From Rhodospirillaceae bacterium (GTDB lineage Bacteria > Pseudomonadota > Alphaproteobacteria > DSM-16000 > Inquilinaceae), in NCBI GenBank assembly GCA_020638575.1, contig JACKIH010000003.1, positions 1,407,501 to 1,471,500 on the forward strand: a DNA stretch of 64,000 nucleotides, written 5' to 3'. The notes below the pieces were generated by a model. It worked only from the letters and a program-made list of their open reading frames with translations, did not search any database and had not been told where the DNA came from. Shown here in pieces: positions 49,576 through 59,038 of this stretch. Position 1 is the first letter of the stretch. Each line of letters opens with the position of its first letter. Both the position numbers and the translations under genes were made by a program.

Positions 49576-52311
49576 TCAAGTCAGGCGCAGGAAGTTCTGC
49601 GCATGCACGATGCCGTAGCCGAGCCCGTGATTGTGCGGTGCCGGGAAGGTGCGGGTCGTGCGGTTGAGCATCTGGCGGATCTGGTTGGCGTTGAACTGCG
49701 GCTTGCCGCTCTTGTGGCGGCGCGACAGCGCCAGGACGACAAGGCCGGTTACATGTGGTGCGGCCATCGACGTGCCGGTCTGGTGCACCCATTCGAACGG
49801 CTTGCCGTTGCTGCGCGCGCCGATCACGCGGTACCCCGGCGCGCAGACATCCGGCTTGGCTTCGTCGGTCCGGGTCAGGCCGTAGGAGGACGACGGGTTG
49901 AGCACGCCTTGGAGGTCGCAGGCGGAGACGGTGATCACCGTTTCCGCGGTCCCCGGGATCGACAGGGTGCGCTGCTGATCGGGCGTGAGGAAGCGCACGG
50001 GACGCCGGCCCACCCGTTCGGCCCACACGTCGAGCGCACCGTTGACGCTGGCGATCTGCTGCGCGCGGACGCTGAGCGTCCAGACGCCGGCGTGGATCGG
50101 CCGGTCGGCCTTCAGGATGTCGATGGCCAGCAGATTGTCGCCGTTGTCGGGATGGAAGCGCGTCAGGCGAAGCGACACGCGGTTGCCGCCCATATCGACG
50201 GTGGCCACCGGGTTCGCCGGGTCGATCTGTGCCGGCGGCACGGGATCCAGGTTGTTGGCGCGCACATGCGGCGGGCAGCTCAGTTGGAATTCCAGGTCGT
50301 CGCGCGCATCGAACCAGGCTTCGAAATAGTCGCGAACGCGCGGCGTGGCGCCGGACTCCCAGTCGATCCTTTCCCAGGCATCGGTGTTGGGACGGATCCG
50401 GGCGTGGATGTCGTTGCCGCGTTCATTGCCCGCGGACTTCACGATGACGCAGCCGGGCTCGCGGCCGATCCCCGTCATCGCGTCGAAGGCGGCCTCCAGG
50501 GTCGACTTGCCGTCATGGGCGCCGGCGTTCATCCCCAGGCTGACATTGATGGCGATGGGCAGTGCACTGCCCAGCAGCGGGTTGTCGCCGGCCGCGACCG
50601 TGCGCATGAAGGCCAGCGCGTCCACGTGGCTCATGGAATAGCCGATGCTCGGCGGATCGCCCGGCGTGGTCCGCATGTTGGGGATGACGACGAGGATCTT
50701 GGCATCCGGCGCCATGCCGCGCCCAACGGTGCCAAACGCGCGCCCCGCACCGATCGACGCGACATGCGTGCCGTGCCCCGGTTCGCAGGGATCGGGGGCG
50801 GGATCGCGCAGGATCGGCGGCGTCATGGTGGGCGCGAGGGCGGGATCGCACACCAGGGCGTCGATCTGGGCGCCGGTGTAGAGGGTGCCGTAGTCCTGCG
50901 TGAACCCGGGATGGACCTGATGGGGTGTCTGGCCCTGGGTGCCCGCCTGATGCCAGACCCCGATGATGCGGCTGCGCCCGTCGGCGTCCTTGAAGGCGTC
51001 GTGCAGGATGTCGATGCCGGAATCGATGAGGCCGAAGATGGCGGCATCGCCCCGTTCGGCGATCGGCGGTTCATTGTCGATCAAGAGCTGCGCATCGTCG
51101 GCGTTGATGAAGGAGAGCGTTTCGTCCAGCTCAAGCGTTCCCGCACTGCGGCTGATGGAGATGCTCTGGACCGCGTCGTCGTCGCGCAGTTGGTCGAGCT
51201 GCCCCGTCGTCACCAGGGCGGTAACGATCGTGCCGATGCGCGACTGCACCCTGAGGCCCGCGGGCGGATCCCAGTCGAGCGTCGTCAGGCGCAGGAGGAC
51301 CGGGATCTGCACCGCGGCGGCCGATTTGGGCTGGACCGAGATCTCGGTGGTCGACAGTTCCCGCTGTTCCTCGGCGTATTGCCTGATGGCGAACGATTCG
51401 ATGTCGGCGGCTGCCTCGTACGTGTGGCGGGCGTTGGACTTCTCCTTGCGGAACGCCTCCACCGTCCTGCCGCCGGCCCGCCTGAGGGCTGTCAGGTAGC
51501 TGTCGATCTCATGGGAACGGATGCCCGGGAACAGCCCCTGCAAGGTCGTGTTGAGGGTGCTTGCCTGGAGTGCCGTGTCCGGCCTGCTGTTTTCCCGCGC
51601 TTCGACCAGCCGTCGCACCTCGTCGCGTAGCCTGCGGAAGGTTTTCTCGCTCAGCGGGCCGACAACGCTGGGCGGCGCCCTGTCGATGTCGCCGGGAATG
51701 CCGTAGGCATCGAACCAGACCGGCCGTCCGATATGCTCGAAGCCCGGCGGCAGGCGGGCCACCAGGTCGTCCTGGTTGACGATCCGGGTGATGCGCGGAT
51801 TGAGATGGGCTGCCACTTCCGGGTCGATCTCGCCGTTGGCGATGACCCTCGGCATGCCGAAGGTGATCACCTGGCCGGTGAAGCCAACCCCCGCTTCCAG
51901 TGCGGCGAGGACGGCCAGGGCGCCGCCGAGCCCGTGGCCGGCGATGCGCAGTGCCACATGGGTATGGCTGGCGCAGAAGTCGAGCGCCTCGCCAAGGAAC
52001 GGCTCAAGCACTTCGAAAACGGCGCGATGCACCGTGCCATAGGCCCGGCCGAGATTGTCGCCGTCGGCGAGGTCGTACCATTTCTCGTAATTGGTCTCGC
52101 CGCCGAAAACGATGAATGCCCGGCCGTCCATGCTGGCCAGCAGCATGCGCTGGCCGTCTCCGTCGACGATGACCGGCTCCGTTTCCCAGATCTCGCGGAC
52201 GACGCGCTGGATGTAAGGGATTTCGCGGCACATCATCTTCGCAGCCAGTGCGAACCCGTATCCTTCGACGGCATCGGGCCAATCTGGGCCCGCATGTGGC
52301 TGGATGAGCAT
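49576..52311 (-). CDS. Pseudo-lipase fused to subtilisin-like protease
   Basis: 911 residues; ATG 52311 with GGAGGGTGCC directly upstream. Residues about 1-230 are a class 3 lipase fold (GRAFIVFGGETNYEKWYDL, FDVT-like RIVNQDDLVARLPPGF) whose catalytic loop reads GHGLGG, where the family has GHSLGG, so the nucleophile Ser is Gly. Residues about 430-910 are a subtilase: Asp in IFGLIDSGIDILHDAF, His in GHGTHVASIGAG, and Ser in GTSMAAPHVTGL. The middle part carries helical regions and a 90-residue insertion. There is no signal peptide, so secretion, if any, is not Sec-type. It is divergent from the protease-nuclease gene across a 199-bp AT-rich region. Confidence 0.9.
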   Translation of the reverse strand: MLIQPHAGPDWPDAVEGYGFALAAKMMCREIPYIQRVVREIWETEPVIVDGDGQRMLLASMDGRAFIVFGGETNYEKWYDLADGDNLGRAYGTVHRAVFEVLEPFLGEALDFCASHTHVALRIAGHGLGGALAVLAALEAGVGFTGQVITFGMPRVIANGEIDPEVAAHLNPRITRIVNQDDLVARLPPGFEHIGRPVWFDAYGIPGDIDRAPPSVVGPLSEKTFRRLRDEVRRLVEARENSRPDTALQASTLNTTLQGLFPGIRSHEIDSYLTALRRAGGRTVEAFRKEKSNARHTYEAAADIESFAIRQYAEEQRELSTTEISVQPKSAAAVQIPVLLRLTTLDWDPPAGLRVQSRIGTIVTALVTTGQLDQLRDDDAVQSISISRSAGTLELDETLSFINADDAQLLIDNEPPIAERGDAAIFGLIDSGIDILHDAFKDADGRSRIIGVWHQAGTQGQTPHQVHPGFTQDYGTLYTGAQIDALVCDPALAPTMTPPILRDPAPDPCEPGHGTHVASIGAGRAFGTVGRGMAPDAKILVVIPNMRTTPGDPPSIGYSMSHVDALAFMRTVAAGDNPLLGSALPIAINVSLGMNAGAHDGKSTLEAAFDAMTGIGREPGCVIVKSAGNERGNDIHARIRPNTDAWERIDWESGATPRVRDYFEAWFDARDDLEFQLSCPPHVRANNLDPVPPAQIDPANPVATVDMGGNRVSLRLTRFHPDNGDNLLAIDILKADRPIHAGVWTLSVRAQQIASVNGALDVWAERVGRRPVRFLTPDQQRTLSIPGTAETVITVSACDLQGVLNPSSSYGLTRTDEAKPDVCAPGYRVIGARSNGKPFEWVHQTGTSMAAPHVTGLVVLALSRRHKSGKPQFNANQIRQMLNRTTRTFPAPHNHGLGYGIVHAQNFLRLT

Positions 52312-52510
52312 GGCACCCTCCGGCAAGAAAATAGAGAAACACTCTATATATATTCTGAAACTACCTCAACCGCCGCGTACACATTCAATTTTCGATGCAT
52401 ATCTCAGCCCAATGATCTACACGCAATACACGAACCATCGAGCCTGTCATAAAAATATAGTATCGTTATGGTAAGCTCTGGAAATGGCTATACGGGGGAG
52501 GGAGTCCGCG
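52312..52510. promoter_or_regulatory. AT-rich divergent promoter region
   Basis: 199 bp between two divergent protease-fusion genes. It is strikingly AT-rich (for example TCTATATATATTCTG at 52343-52357) against GC-rich flanks. It probably holds both promoters; candidate -10 boxes are many, so none is named. Confidence 0.6.
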
Positions 52511-54490
52511 ATGCCGTTGACCATGCAGGAACTCAGGCGGCGCGATCCGAACTTCGATGCGGCGCTGCAGAAGGCCCTCATCGCCGCCAAGAAGCACGCG
52601 CCGGCCAGCCTACAGGCAGCGGCGCACGGATTCGGCGCCGGGCCGAACGAAGCGGCGTTCGAGACGGCCGCCGATGCACTGGGCAGCGGCCGTTTGGAAA
52701 GCGCCTTTGCCAGCCGCGAAGGGTTCATGCTGGAAGCGATCGTGCGCACCACGCTGCGCCCCTCGCTCTACATGTCGAAGGACAAGGTGCTGAGCGAGAC
52801 GGCCGGCCTGTCGGGGATCGCGCTGCAGATCATGGAGGAGATGGACCTCACCTTCGAGGACCACTCCGTCTTCGAGACCAACCGCGCCACCCTGGAAACG
52901 CGGGCGCGCGCGGTCGGCCGGCTCAACCTCTACAACGGCTTTCGCGAGTATGCCGGCACCGGCTGGCTGGTGGACACCGACATCGTGGTGACCAACCGCC
53001 ATGTCGCCGAGCTGTTCTCGCGCCGCTGGATGAACGATGTCTGGGAGTTCAGCGACGGCGCCTTCGGCCGCAAGGTCGAAGTTCGCCTTAACCCGCTGGA
53101 GCAGATCGAGACGCCGGACGATCCCACGCGGTCCGCCTTCGTGACCGAGGTGATCTGGGTGGCCGGGATGGCCGAACCCGACATGGCGTTCCTCCGGGTG
53201 CACGCGTTCGGCGCTCAACCGCTCGACCTGGCGACGAAAGGGCCGCAGGGCGGCGAGCCCGTGGCCGTGATCGGCTACCCGGCACGCGACCCGAGGGACA
53301 ATCCGGAGCACCTGATCGACACCTTCTTCGGCGAGGCCTTCGGCGTGAAGCGCTTCGCCCCCGGCCGGGTGATGACGAGCACCGCCTGGATGCTGGAACA
53401 CGACGCCTCGACGCTCGGCGGCAATTCCGGCTCGGTCGTGGTCGACATGGGGACCGGCGAGGCGCTGGGACTGCACTTCGCCGGTGCCGCAGAGGTAAGC
53501 AACAGCGCGGTGCCGGCGCCAACCGTCGCGGCGGCATTGCGGCGGCTGAAGGCCAGCATTTCCGTTCCCGCCATCGTGGCGGTGGAGGCCGGCGAGACCG
53601 AGGCGAGCCGGGCCGACGGCTTCGCCGACCGCACCGGGTACGATCGCGCCTTTCTCGGCGCGGATCTGCCGCTTCCGGACCTCGGCGCCTGGACGGCCGA
53701 CCTGGCACCGCTCAAGGATGGCAGCGGCACCGAGCTGCGCTACTGCCACTTCTCGGTGTGGCAGAGCCGCTCGCGCCGCCTGCCGCTGCTCACCGCCGTC
53801 AACATCGACGGCCAGCGCCTGCGCCGCATTTCCCGGTCGGGGCAATGGCGGCTCGACGGCCGGCTCGACACCAAGCACCAGATCGGCAACGAGCTCTACC
53901 AGTCCAATCCGCTCGACCGCGGCCACATGGTGCGCCGTCTGGATCCCTGCTGGAGCGAAGACCTCACCGACGACGAAACAGTCTTGAAGGCGCAGGCGGA
54001 TACCTTCCACTACACCAACTCCGTCCCCCAGCACAAAAACCTGAACCAGCGGGACTGGGTCGGGCTGGAGGACTACATCCTCGACGCCTCGGAGGAATAC
54101 GACTTCAAGGTCAGCGTGCTGACCGGCCCGGTATTCCGCGACGACGACCGCAGGCTGAAGCATCAGCCCGGGGCGGAGGACATCCTGATCCCCCGCGAAT
54201 TCTGGAAGATCGCGATCATGCGGCGGGCGGACACCGGCGCACTGTCGGCCACCGGCTACGTGCTCAGCCACGGCGAGATGATCGGCGGGCTGACCGAAGC
54301 CGAATTCGTGCTCGGCGACTACGAGACCTACCAGGTGCCGTTGACGCTGATCGAGGACGCCACGGGCCTCGACTTCGGCGACCTCAAGGGCGCCGACCCG
54401 CTGCACGTGGCAACCCGCAACGAAGCGGTGTTCGGCCGCCAGGTGACGCGTGTGCGCGGCGCCGCCGACCTGACGCTCACGCGCCGCTGA
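52511..54490 (+). CDS. Trypsin-like protease fused to DNA/RNA non-specific endonuclease
   Basis: 659 residues; ATG 52511 follows GGGAGGGAG. Residues about 150-330 are a trypsin-like domain with His (VVTNRHVAELF), Asp (EPDMAFLRV) and Ser (GGNSGSVVV). Residues about 390-650 are a NUC endonuclease with the DRGHM catalytic His motif (NPLDRGHMVRRLDPC) and the metal-binding Asn region SVPQHKNLNQRDW. The N-terminal 140 residues are helical and of no known family. No signal peptide. The stop overlaps the converging LCAT-like gene by 14 bp. Confidence 0.92.
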   Translation: MPLTMQELRRRDPNFDAALQKALIAAKKHAPASLQAAAHGFGAGPNEAAFETAADALGSGRLESAFASREGFMLEAIVRTTLRPSLYMSKDKVLSETAGLSGIALQIMEEMDLTFEDHSVFETNRATLETRARAVGRLNLYNGFREYAGTGWLVDTDIVVTNRHVAELFSRRWMNDVWEFSDGAFGRKVEVRLNPLEQIETPDDPTRSAFVTEVIWVAGMAEPDMAFLRVHAFGAQPLDLATKGPQGGEPVAVIGYPARDPRDNPEHLIDTFFGEAFGVKRFAPGRVMTSTAWMLEHDASTLGGNSGSVVVDMGTGEALGLHFAGAAEVSNSAVPAPTVAAALRRLKASISVPAIVAVEAGETEASRADGFADRTGYDRAFLGADLPLPDLGAWTADLAPLKDGSGTELRYCHFSVWQSRSRRLPLLTAVNIDGQRLRRISRSGQWRLDGRLDTKHQIGNELYQSNPLDRGHMVRRLDPCWSEDLTDDETVLKAQADTFHYTNSVPQHKNLNQRDWVGLEDYILDASEEYDFKVSVLTGPVFRDDDRRLKHQPGAEDILIPREFWKIAIMRRADTGALSATGYVLSHGEMIGGLTEAEFVLGDYETYQVPLTLIEDATGLDFGDLKGADPLHVATRNEAVFGRQVTRVRGAADLTLTRR

Positions 54491-55859
54491 CGGCGAAGCG
54501 CACGTCGTTGACGGCCCGGGTATCTCCGCTGAAGCGCAGCAGGAAGAGCCCGGGTTCGTCGACGGCCGGCAGATGCACGGCGATACGGTTGATGCCGGGT
54601 CCGTCGTAGGCGATGGGGATTTCGCGATAGCCGCGCGCCTCGATCCGGCCGCTATCGCCGACGAGATCGAGGATGAGCGTGCCGCGGAATGTGGTGGCCA
54701 CGGGAACCCCGGCCGCACCCTGGCTGGCCGCGGGGTTCGGCGCGATCAGATCCAGGGTGACCTCGATGGGCCGGCCCGCCACCTGCACCCGGCTGTCGAC
54801 GCTCAGCGCCACCGTCGCCTCCGGTTCGCCGCTGCCGTCCACCTCCACCGGCGGTCCGGCGTCCTGGCCGAACAGGCGGGCGAACACCCGCTTGAACGGC
54901 AGCCCCTCGAACACCGTGGAATGCTCGTTGACGACGAGCTGGCGCTGCCCGAGATGCGGCAGCGCACTGAACTGCGGCACCGTGCCGTCGCCGGCATCGG
55001 GCGTGAAGGTGACCACCGTCTGCGAATGATCGGCCTGTTGCTGTCCGCCCAGCCGCACATTCACGCGGGTCGCCGTCTTGTGGCCAACGCCGGCACAGTA
55101 GAAATACCGCACCCCGGCCGGGCGTGCGGCCTTGCCCAGCACGTCGTGCACCGCGCGGGCGCGGTCGACCAGTGCCGGCACCAGGCCGAGCTTGGTGGCG
55201 ACGGCGGGATCGTAGGGGTCGAGCGCGTCGAGTTCCGTCGTCGCCAAATCCCAGATGGCCTTCTCGCCGGGCGCCGGGATGAGCTGGTAGCCGGACGGGT
55301 AGTTGACGTTCTTCGCCAACTTGGCGAAGTCTTCCGCCGAAATCCCCAGCGTGGCGTCGACACCGAAGATGCGGGCCAGCGCCAACGGGGCTCCCAGGTG
55401 CGGAACCGCCAACGCAATGAACTTGTCGATCGCCGCAAACCACGGCTCGTTGGCGAATTGCCCGCCTTCCAGCAGGAGGCGGCAGATCAGCCCGCCCATG
55501 GAATGGCCGATCAGCACGATTTCCGTGGCGCCGTCGAGGTGCAATTGGCGAAGCCGGTTGGCCAGCACGCCCACCGTGTCGAACAGGTCGCGCCGCCAGT
55601 CGTAGGGAACATCGACGTAACGCTTGCTGGAGCCGCCGGCGCTGTAGCCGAGCTCCGCCAGCAAGTCCCGGATGGTCGAATAGAACTGGAAGCTGAGCAC
55701 GCTGAACACCAGCTCGGTCGGCTGAACGGCGGCGTCCTGCAGCTCGTTGATCCGGTGATAGCCGAACTTGGTTTCCCACGGCGTCGGCGGCCACACCTCT
55801 TCGCCATGCAACTCCAGCCGGGTTGCCATGATGCCTGGAACGAGAACGGCGGCTTTCAT
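54477..55859 (-). CDS. Alpha/beta hydrolase, LCAT-like lipase
   Basis: 460 residues; ATG 55859 (MKAAVLVPGIMATRLELHGE) with GGGGGG upstream. The lipase/acyltransferase layout is clear: the oxyanion-side LVPGIMATRLE, YDWRRDLFDTVGVLANRL, the nucleophile elbow LIGHSMGGLICRLLL, and a distal GDGTVPQFSALPH region with Asp, followed by NEHSTVFEG with the likely catalytic His. This fits the lecithin:cholesterol acyltransferase group. The last ~100 residues look like a beta-sandwich. No signal peptide is visible. It converges on and overlaps the protease-nuclease gene. Confidence 0.88.
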   Translation of the reverse strand: MKAAVLVPGIMATRLELHGEEVWPPTPWETKFGYHRINELQDAAVQPTELVFSVLSFQFYSTIRDLLAELGYSAGGSSKRYVDVPYDWRRDLFDTVGVLANRLRQLHLDGATEIVLIGHSMGGLICRLLLEGGQFANEPWFAAIDKFIALAVPHLGAPLALARIFGVDATLGISAEDFAKLAKNVNYPSGYQLIPAPGEKAIWDLATTELDALDPYDPAVATKLGLVPALVDRARAVHDVLGKAARPAGVRYFYCAGVGHKTATRVNVRLGGQQQADHSQTVVTFTPDAGDGTVPQFSALPHLGQRQLVVNEHSTVFEGLPFKRVFARLFGQDAGPPVEVDGSGEPEATVALSVDSRVQVAGRPIEVTLDLIAPNPAASQGAAGVPVATTFRGTLILDLVGDSGRIEARGYREIPIAYDGPGINRIAVHLPAVDEPGLFLLRFSGDTRAVNDVRFAVSGA

Positions 55860-56263
55860 CGTCAGTCCCCCCTCTTGAGCTTGCCCACGGCCGCACGCCC
55901 AGGCGCGCGCAGCGCGATGCAGGCGGCACCCCATACACGCCGAAAGCCCTGAGACCCGGCACAGACAATCATTTTTATTTGTATAATCGATGTTCGTTTC
56001 TATGTAAATCAGGTCCCTTCGTTCGCAATCGATGTACTTCGCCGGCTGCCTGCACACCGCCCCCCCCACATCCCCCACGCCTGCTGCATTGCCTCCTATG
56101 CCGTGCAGTGAGACGGCCGCGCGCCCGCGGCGGCGACCTCGGCCGGGGATAATTGCGAATGAGTCGCATTTGCATTGACAGACCGCCCCTTGCCCTCGTA
56201 TTTGGCCTCAATCGTTAATGTCCAAAGGGCCCCACCCCGGCGGGCAGAGCGCAGGAGGGGCAG
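55860..56263. other. 404-bp region before the heme receptor
   Basis: Between the LCAT-like gene and the TonB receptor gene. About 55970-56020 is AT-rich and may be the LCAT-like promoter. An iron-box-like dyad is at 56154-56174, followed by TTGACA-like TTGACAG at 56175-56181. No gene is seen. Confidence 0.5.
56154..56174. promoter_or_regulatory. Iron-box-like dyad before the heme receptor
   Basis: A 21-bp dyad with 10-base arms, TGCGAATGAG and CGCATTTGCA, around a central T, matching at 8 of 10 positions. Similar sites precede the monooxygenase and exbB genes. It lies 90 bp before the receptor start, next to a TTGACA-like -35 box. A Fur or Irr site is the simplest reading. Confidence 0.6.
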
Positions 56264-58477
56264 ATGTCTGGAAAAGAGGGCTGGGTTCGGCGGTTCGGCG
56301 CGCCGGTCTGGTTGATCGCCATGCTGGCGTCGGCGTCCGGCGCCGCAGCCGTCGAGACCGAGGCCGAGGACGCCGCACAAGACGCCGATGCGCCCACCGC
56401 CACGCAAACCGAGACGGACACCGCCCCGCCCTCCGGCCCCATTTCCATCCCGCCCGTGTCGGTCTACGCCACGCGCTCCCCCACCCCGGTGCTGGACTAT
56501 CCCGGCCGCGTCACCGTGATCGACCGTGAGCGCATCCAGACCCTGCAGCCCTCCAGCGTGTTCGATGTGCTGCAGGGCGTACCGGGCGTGCAGGTGCAGG
56601 GCGGCCCGCGCCGCACCGGCCAGTCCATCAGCATCCGCGGCCTGGAAGGCGAAGGCGTGGTGATCCTGGTGGACGGTGCGCGCCAGAGCTTCGTGTCCGG
56701 CCACGATGGCCGCGTGTTCATCGAACCGTCGATGCTCCAGGCGGTGGAGGTGATCCGCGGCCCCGGTTCCGCCCTCTACGGGTCCGGCGCACTCGGCGGC
56801 GTCATCGCCTTCCGCACCGTGGAGGCCGGCGATTTCCTGGAGCCGGGCGAAACGTTCGGCGCGGAAATCGGTGTCGGCTACCAGGACGTGAACCAGGAGG
56901 TGATGGGCCACGGCACCGTGTTCGGCCGCACCGAAGACGGCCGCTATTCCGGCGTCGCCAGCGTGGTCTACCGCAACGCCGACGACATCGAACTGGGCAG
57001 CGGCCTCACCCTGCCCTCCGACGACGACCTGGTGTCGGGCCTGGTGAGCGGTACGGCCGACCTGTCCGACGCCCTCAGCATCACCGGCAGCTATCTCAGC
57101 TACCGGCTCGATACCGCCGACCCCAACAACCCCCAAGCCAACAACCTCGTCGACAGCACGAACGCGCTGGTCGACCGGTCGGTCGCCAGCGATACGGTGC
57201 GCCTGCGCATCGCATACGCGCCGCTTGACAGCGATTGGATCGACCTCGCCGTGGTGCCCTACTTCACCCGCGCCAGCGTGGAGGAGCCCGAAGCGACCAG
57301 CGACCGCTACCTGGTGCGCGAGGTCAACACCTTCGGCATCACCGCCGACAACCGCACCCGCTTCCAGCTCGCAGACAGCATCGACAGCGTGCTGACCTAC
57401 GGGCTGGAGTTCTATCGCGACGAGCAGGATGGCGAGGACAGCGATGGCGCCGGCGGCGTCCGCGGCGGCGTGCCCAATGCGCACGCTGAGGTGTTCGCGG
57501 TCTTCCTGCAGAACGAGATCACGTTTGCGGACCTGGGCTTCATGCCGGGCGAGCTCAGCTTCGTGCCGGCGGTGCGCTACGACCACTATGCCAATGAGGC
57601 CGACGGGCAGGCGGAGGTCACCGACGACGCGGTGTCGCCGCGCATCGCCATGCGCTACGAGCCGGCCCCGTGGGTCAACCTGTTCGCCAGCTACGCCCGC
57701 GGCTTCCGCGCGCCCTCCATGGACGAGCTGTATTCGGGCGGCGTCCACTTCTCGCTGCCGGTGCCGCCCACCTACACGACCTTCGTCAACAATGAATTCG
57801 TCGGCAATCCCAACCTCCTCCCGGAGCATTCCGAGACCATCGAGATCGGCTTCGGCCTCGATTTCCAGGAGGTGGTGCTCGACCGCGACCTGCTGACCGC
57901 CGAGGCGTCCTACTACTGGTCGGAGGTGGACAACCTGATCGACCTGCAGGTGAACATCCCGGCCGCCTGCTTCGGCGCGCCCTCGCCGCCGCTGCCGCCC
58001 TGCGGGTCCGGCATGGCCTTCGGCAACTATTCCACCTACGTCAACGTGGCCAATGCCCACCTGGAAGGCTTCGAGCTGGAGCTCGACTACGACAGCCCGC
58101 GCTTCTACGCGCAGACCAGCTTCGCCACCATCGACGGCGAGGACCGCGACACCGGCCAGCCCATCGGCGTGCTGTTCCCCAACCGCTTCTATGCCGATCT
58201 CGGCACGCGCATCCCCGAGGCCGATCTGCGGCTGGGCTCGCGTATCACCGTGGCGGCCGACTTCAACGAGGTGGCCGATGCGTCGCTGGAGCGCGACGGC
58301 TACGCCGTGTTCGACCTCTATGCCACCTGGGAGCCAACCGGCGGACCGCTCGACGGGCTGCGGCTGGATGTCGGTGTGGAGAACGTGGCCGACACCGACT
58401 ACGACGTGGTGTCGGCGGGGGTCAGCGAGCCGGGCCGGAACTTCTACGCCGGCCTCAGCTACCGGCTGACCTTCTGA
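56264..58477 (+). CDS. TonB-dependent heme/hemoglobin-type receptor
   Basis: Outer-membrane receptor of 737 residues with a signal peptide ending near AAA-VE. The plug begins with ISIPPVSVYATRSPTPV and contains GQSISIRGLEGEGVVILVDG and VEVIRGPGSALYGSGALGGVIAF. The beta-barrel carries FRAPSMDELYSGG and NPNLLPEHSETIEIG, the FRAP/NPNL pair typical of heme and hemoglobin receptors, and it ends in aromatic YRLTF as expected for outer-membrane insertion. Next to a heme-degrading-type monooxygenase and a TonB-ExbBD operon, and preceded by an iron-box-like dyad. Confidence 0.94.
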   Translation: MSGKEGWVRRFGAPVWLIAMLASASGAAAVETEAEDAAQDADAPTATQTETDTAPPSGPISIPPVSVYATRSPTPVLDYPGRVTVIDRERIQTLQPSSVFDVLQGVPGVQVQGGPRRTGQSISIRGLEGEGVVILVDGARQSFVSGHDGRVFIEPSMLQAVEVIRGPGSALYGSGALGGVIAFRTVEAGDFLEPGETFGAEIGVGYQDVNQEVMGHGTVFGRTEDGRYSGVASVVYRNADDIELGSGLTLPSDDDLVSGLVSGTADLSDALSITGSYLSYRLDTADPNNPQANNLVDSTNALVDRSVASDTVRLRIAYAPLDSDWIDLAVVPYFTRASVEEPEATSDRYLVREVNTFGITADNRTRFQLADSIDSVLTYGLEFYRDEQDGEDSDGAGGVRGGVPNAHAEVFAVFLQNEITFADLGFMPGELSFVPAVRYDHYANEADGQAEVTDDAVSPRIAMRYEPAPWVNLFASYARGFRAPSMDELYSGGVHFSLPVPPTYTTFVNNEFVGNPNLLPEHSETIEIGFGLDFQEVVLDRDLLTAEASYYWSEVDNLIDLQVNIPAACFGAPSPPLPPCGSGMAFGNYSTYVNVANAHLEGFELELDYDSPRFYAQTSFATIDGEDRDTGQPIGVLFPNRFYADLGTRIPEADLRLGSRITVAADFNEVADASLERDGYAVFDLYATWEPTGGPLDGLRLDVGVENVADTDYDVVSAGVSEPGRNFYAGLSYRLTF

Positions 58478-58565
58478 GATGCCTGGAACGCCGCTGGCCC
58501 TGGTCCGGGCCGCAGCGTGCCGGCTGCCATCGCGGTTGGCGGTCCCCGCCACCCGCGCTAGACTA

Positions 58566-58586
58566 TGCGAACGATTATCAGTTGCA
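58566..58586. promoter_or_regulatory. Iron-box-like dyad before the monooxygenase
   Basis: A 21-bp dyad with arms TGCGAACGAT and ATCAGTTGCA around a central T, matching at 7 of 10 positions. The middle also fits the classical Fur box half ATTATC. It starts 114 bp before the start codon. Confidence 0.55.
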
Positions 58587-58679
58587 TCTTCTGCCGCCTC
58601 CCGGCCGTGCCGGCACCGGGTCTTCCGGACCGGCCCTGCCCTCCCAGGGGCGGTACCATCCCCAAACCAGGAGCACCCC

Positions 58680-58994
58680 ATGTTCATCGCCATGAACCGG
58701 TTCCGCGTGGCCAAGGGCAAGGAAGCCGATTTCGAGGCCGTCTGGCTCAACCGCGACGTCCACATCGCCAAGGAGACGGGGTTCGTGGAGTTCCACCTGC
58801 TGCGCGGGCCGGAGCTTGAGGACCACGTGCTCTATGCCTCCCACACCCTGTGGGCCAGCGAGGAGGACTTCGTCGCCTGGACCAAGAGCCAGGCGTTCCG
58901 CGATGCCCACAAGGATGCCGGGCGCAATGCCGGGCTCTACCTGGGCGGGCCGTCCTTCGAGGGCTTTTCGGTGCTGCAGACGGTCACACCCTGA
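58680..58994 (+). CDS. Heme-degrading monooxygenase-like protein (ABM superfamily, HmuQ/IsdG-type)
   Basis: 104 residues from ATG 58680. The antibiotic-biosynthesis-monooxygenase fold is clear: MFIAMNRFRVAKGKEADFEA with an Asn where IsdG-type enzymes use Asn, a VWLNRDVH segment containing Trp, GFVEFHLLRG with a possible haem-ligand His, and a C-terminal LYLGGPSFEGFSVLQ. IsdG-like HmuQ enzymes open haem to biliverdin-type products and release iron; the active-site layout suits this but is not proven. It sits between the receptor and the transport genes in one presumed iron regulon. Confidence 0.85.
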   Translation: MFIAMNRFRVAKGKEADFEAVWLNRDVHIAKETGFVEFHLLRGPELEDHVLYASHTLWASEEDFVAWTKSQAFRDAHKDAGRNAGLYLGGPSFEGFSVLQTVTP

Positions 58995-59038
58995 CCGTCC
59001 GCCCCGGCTGTGCGCACGAAAGGGTGGAGGCAGGACCC

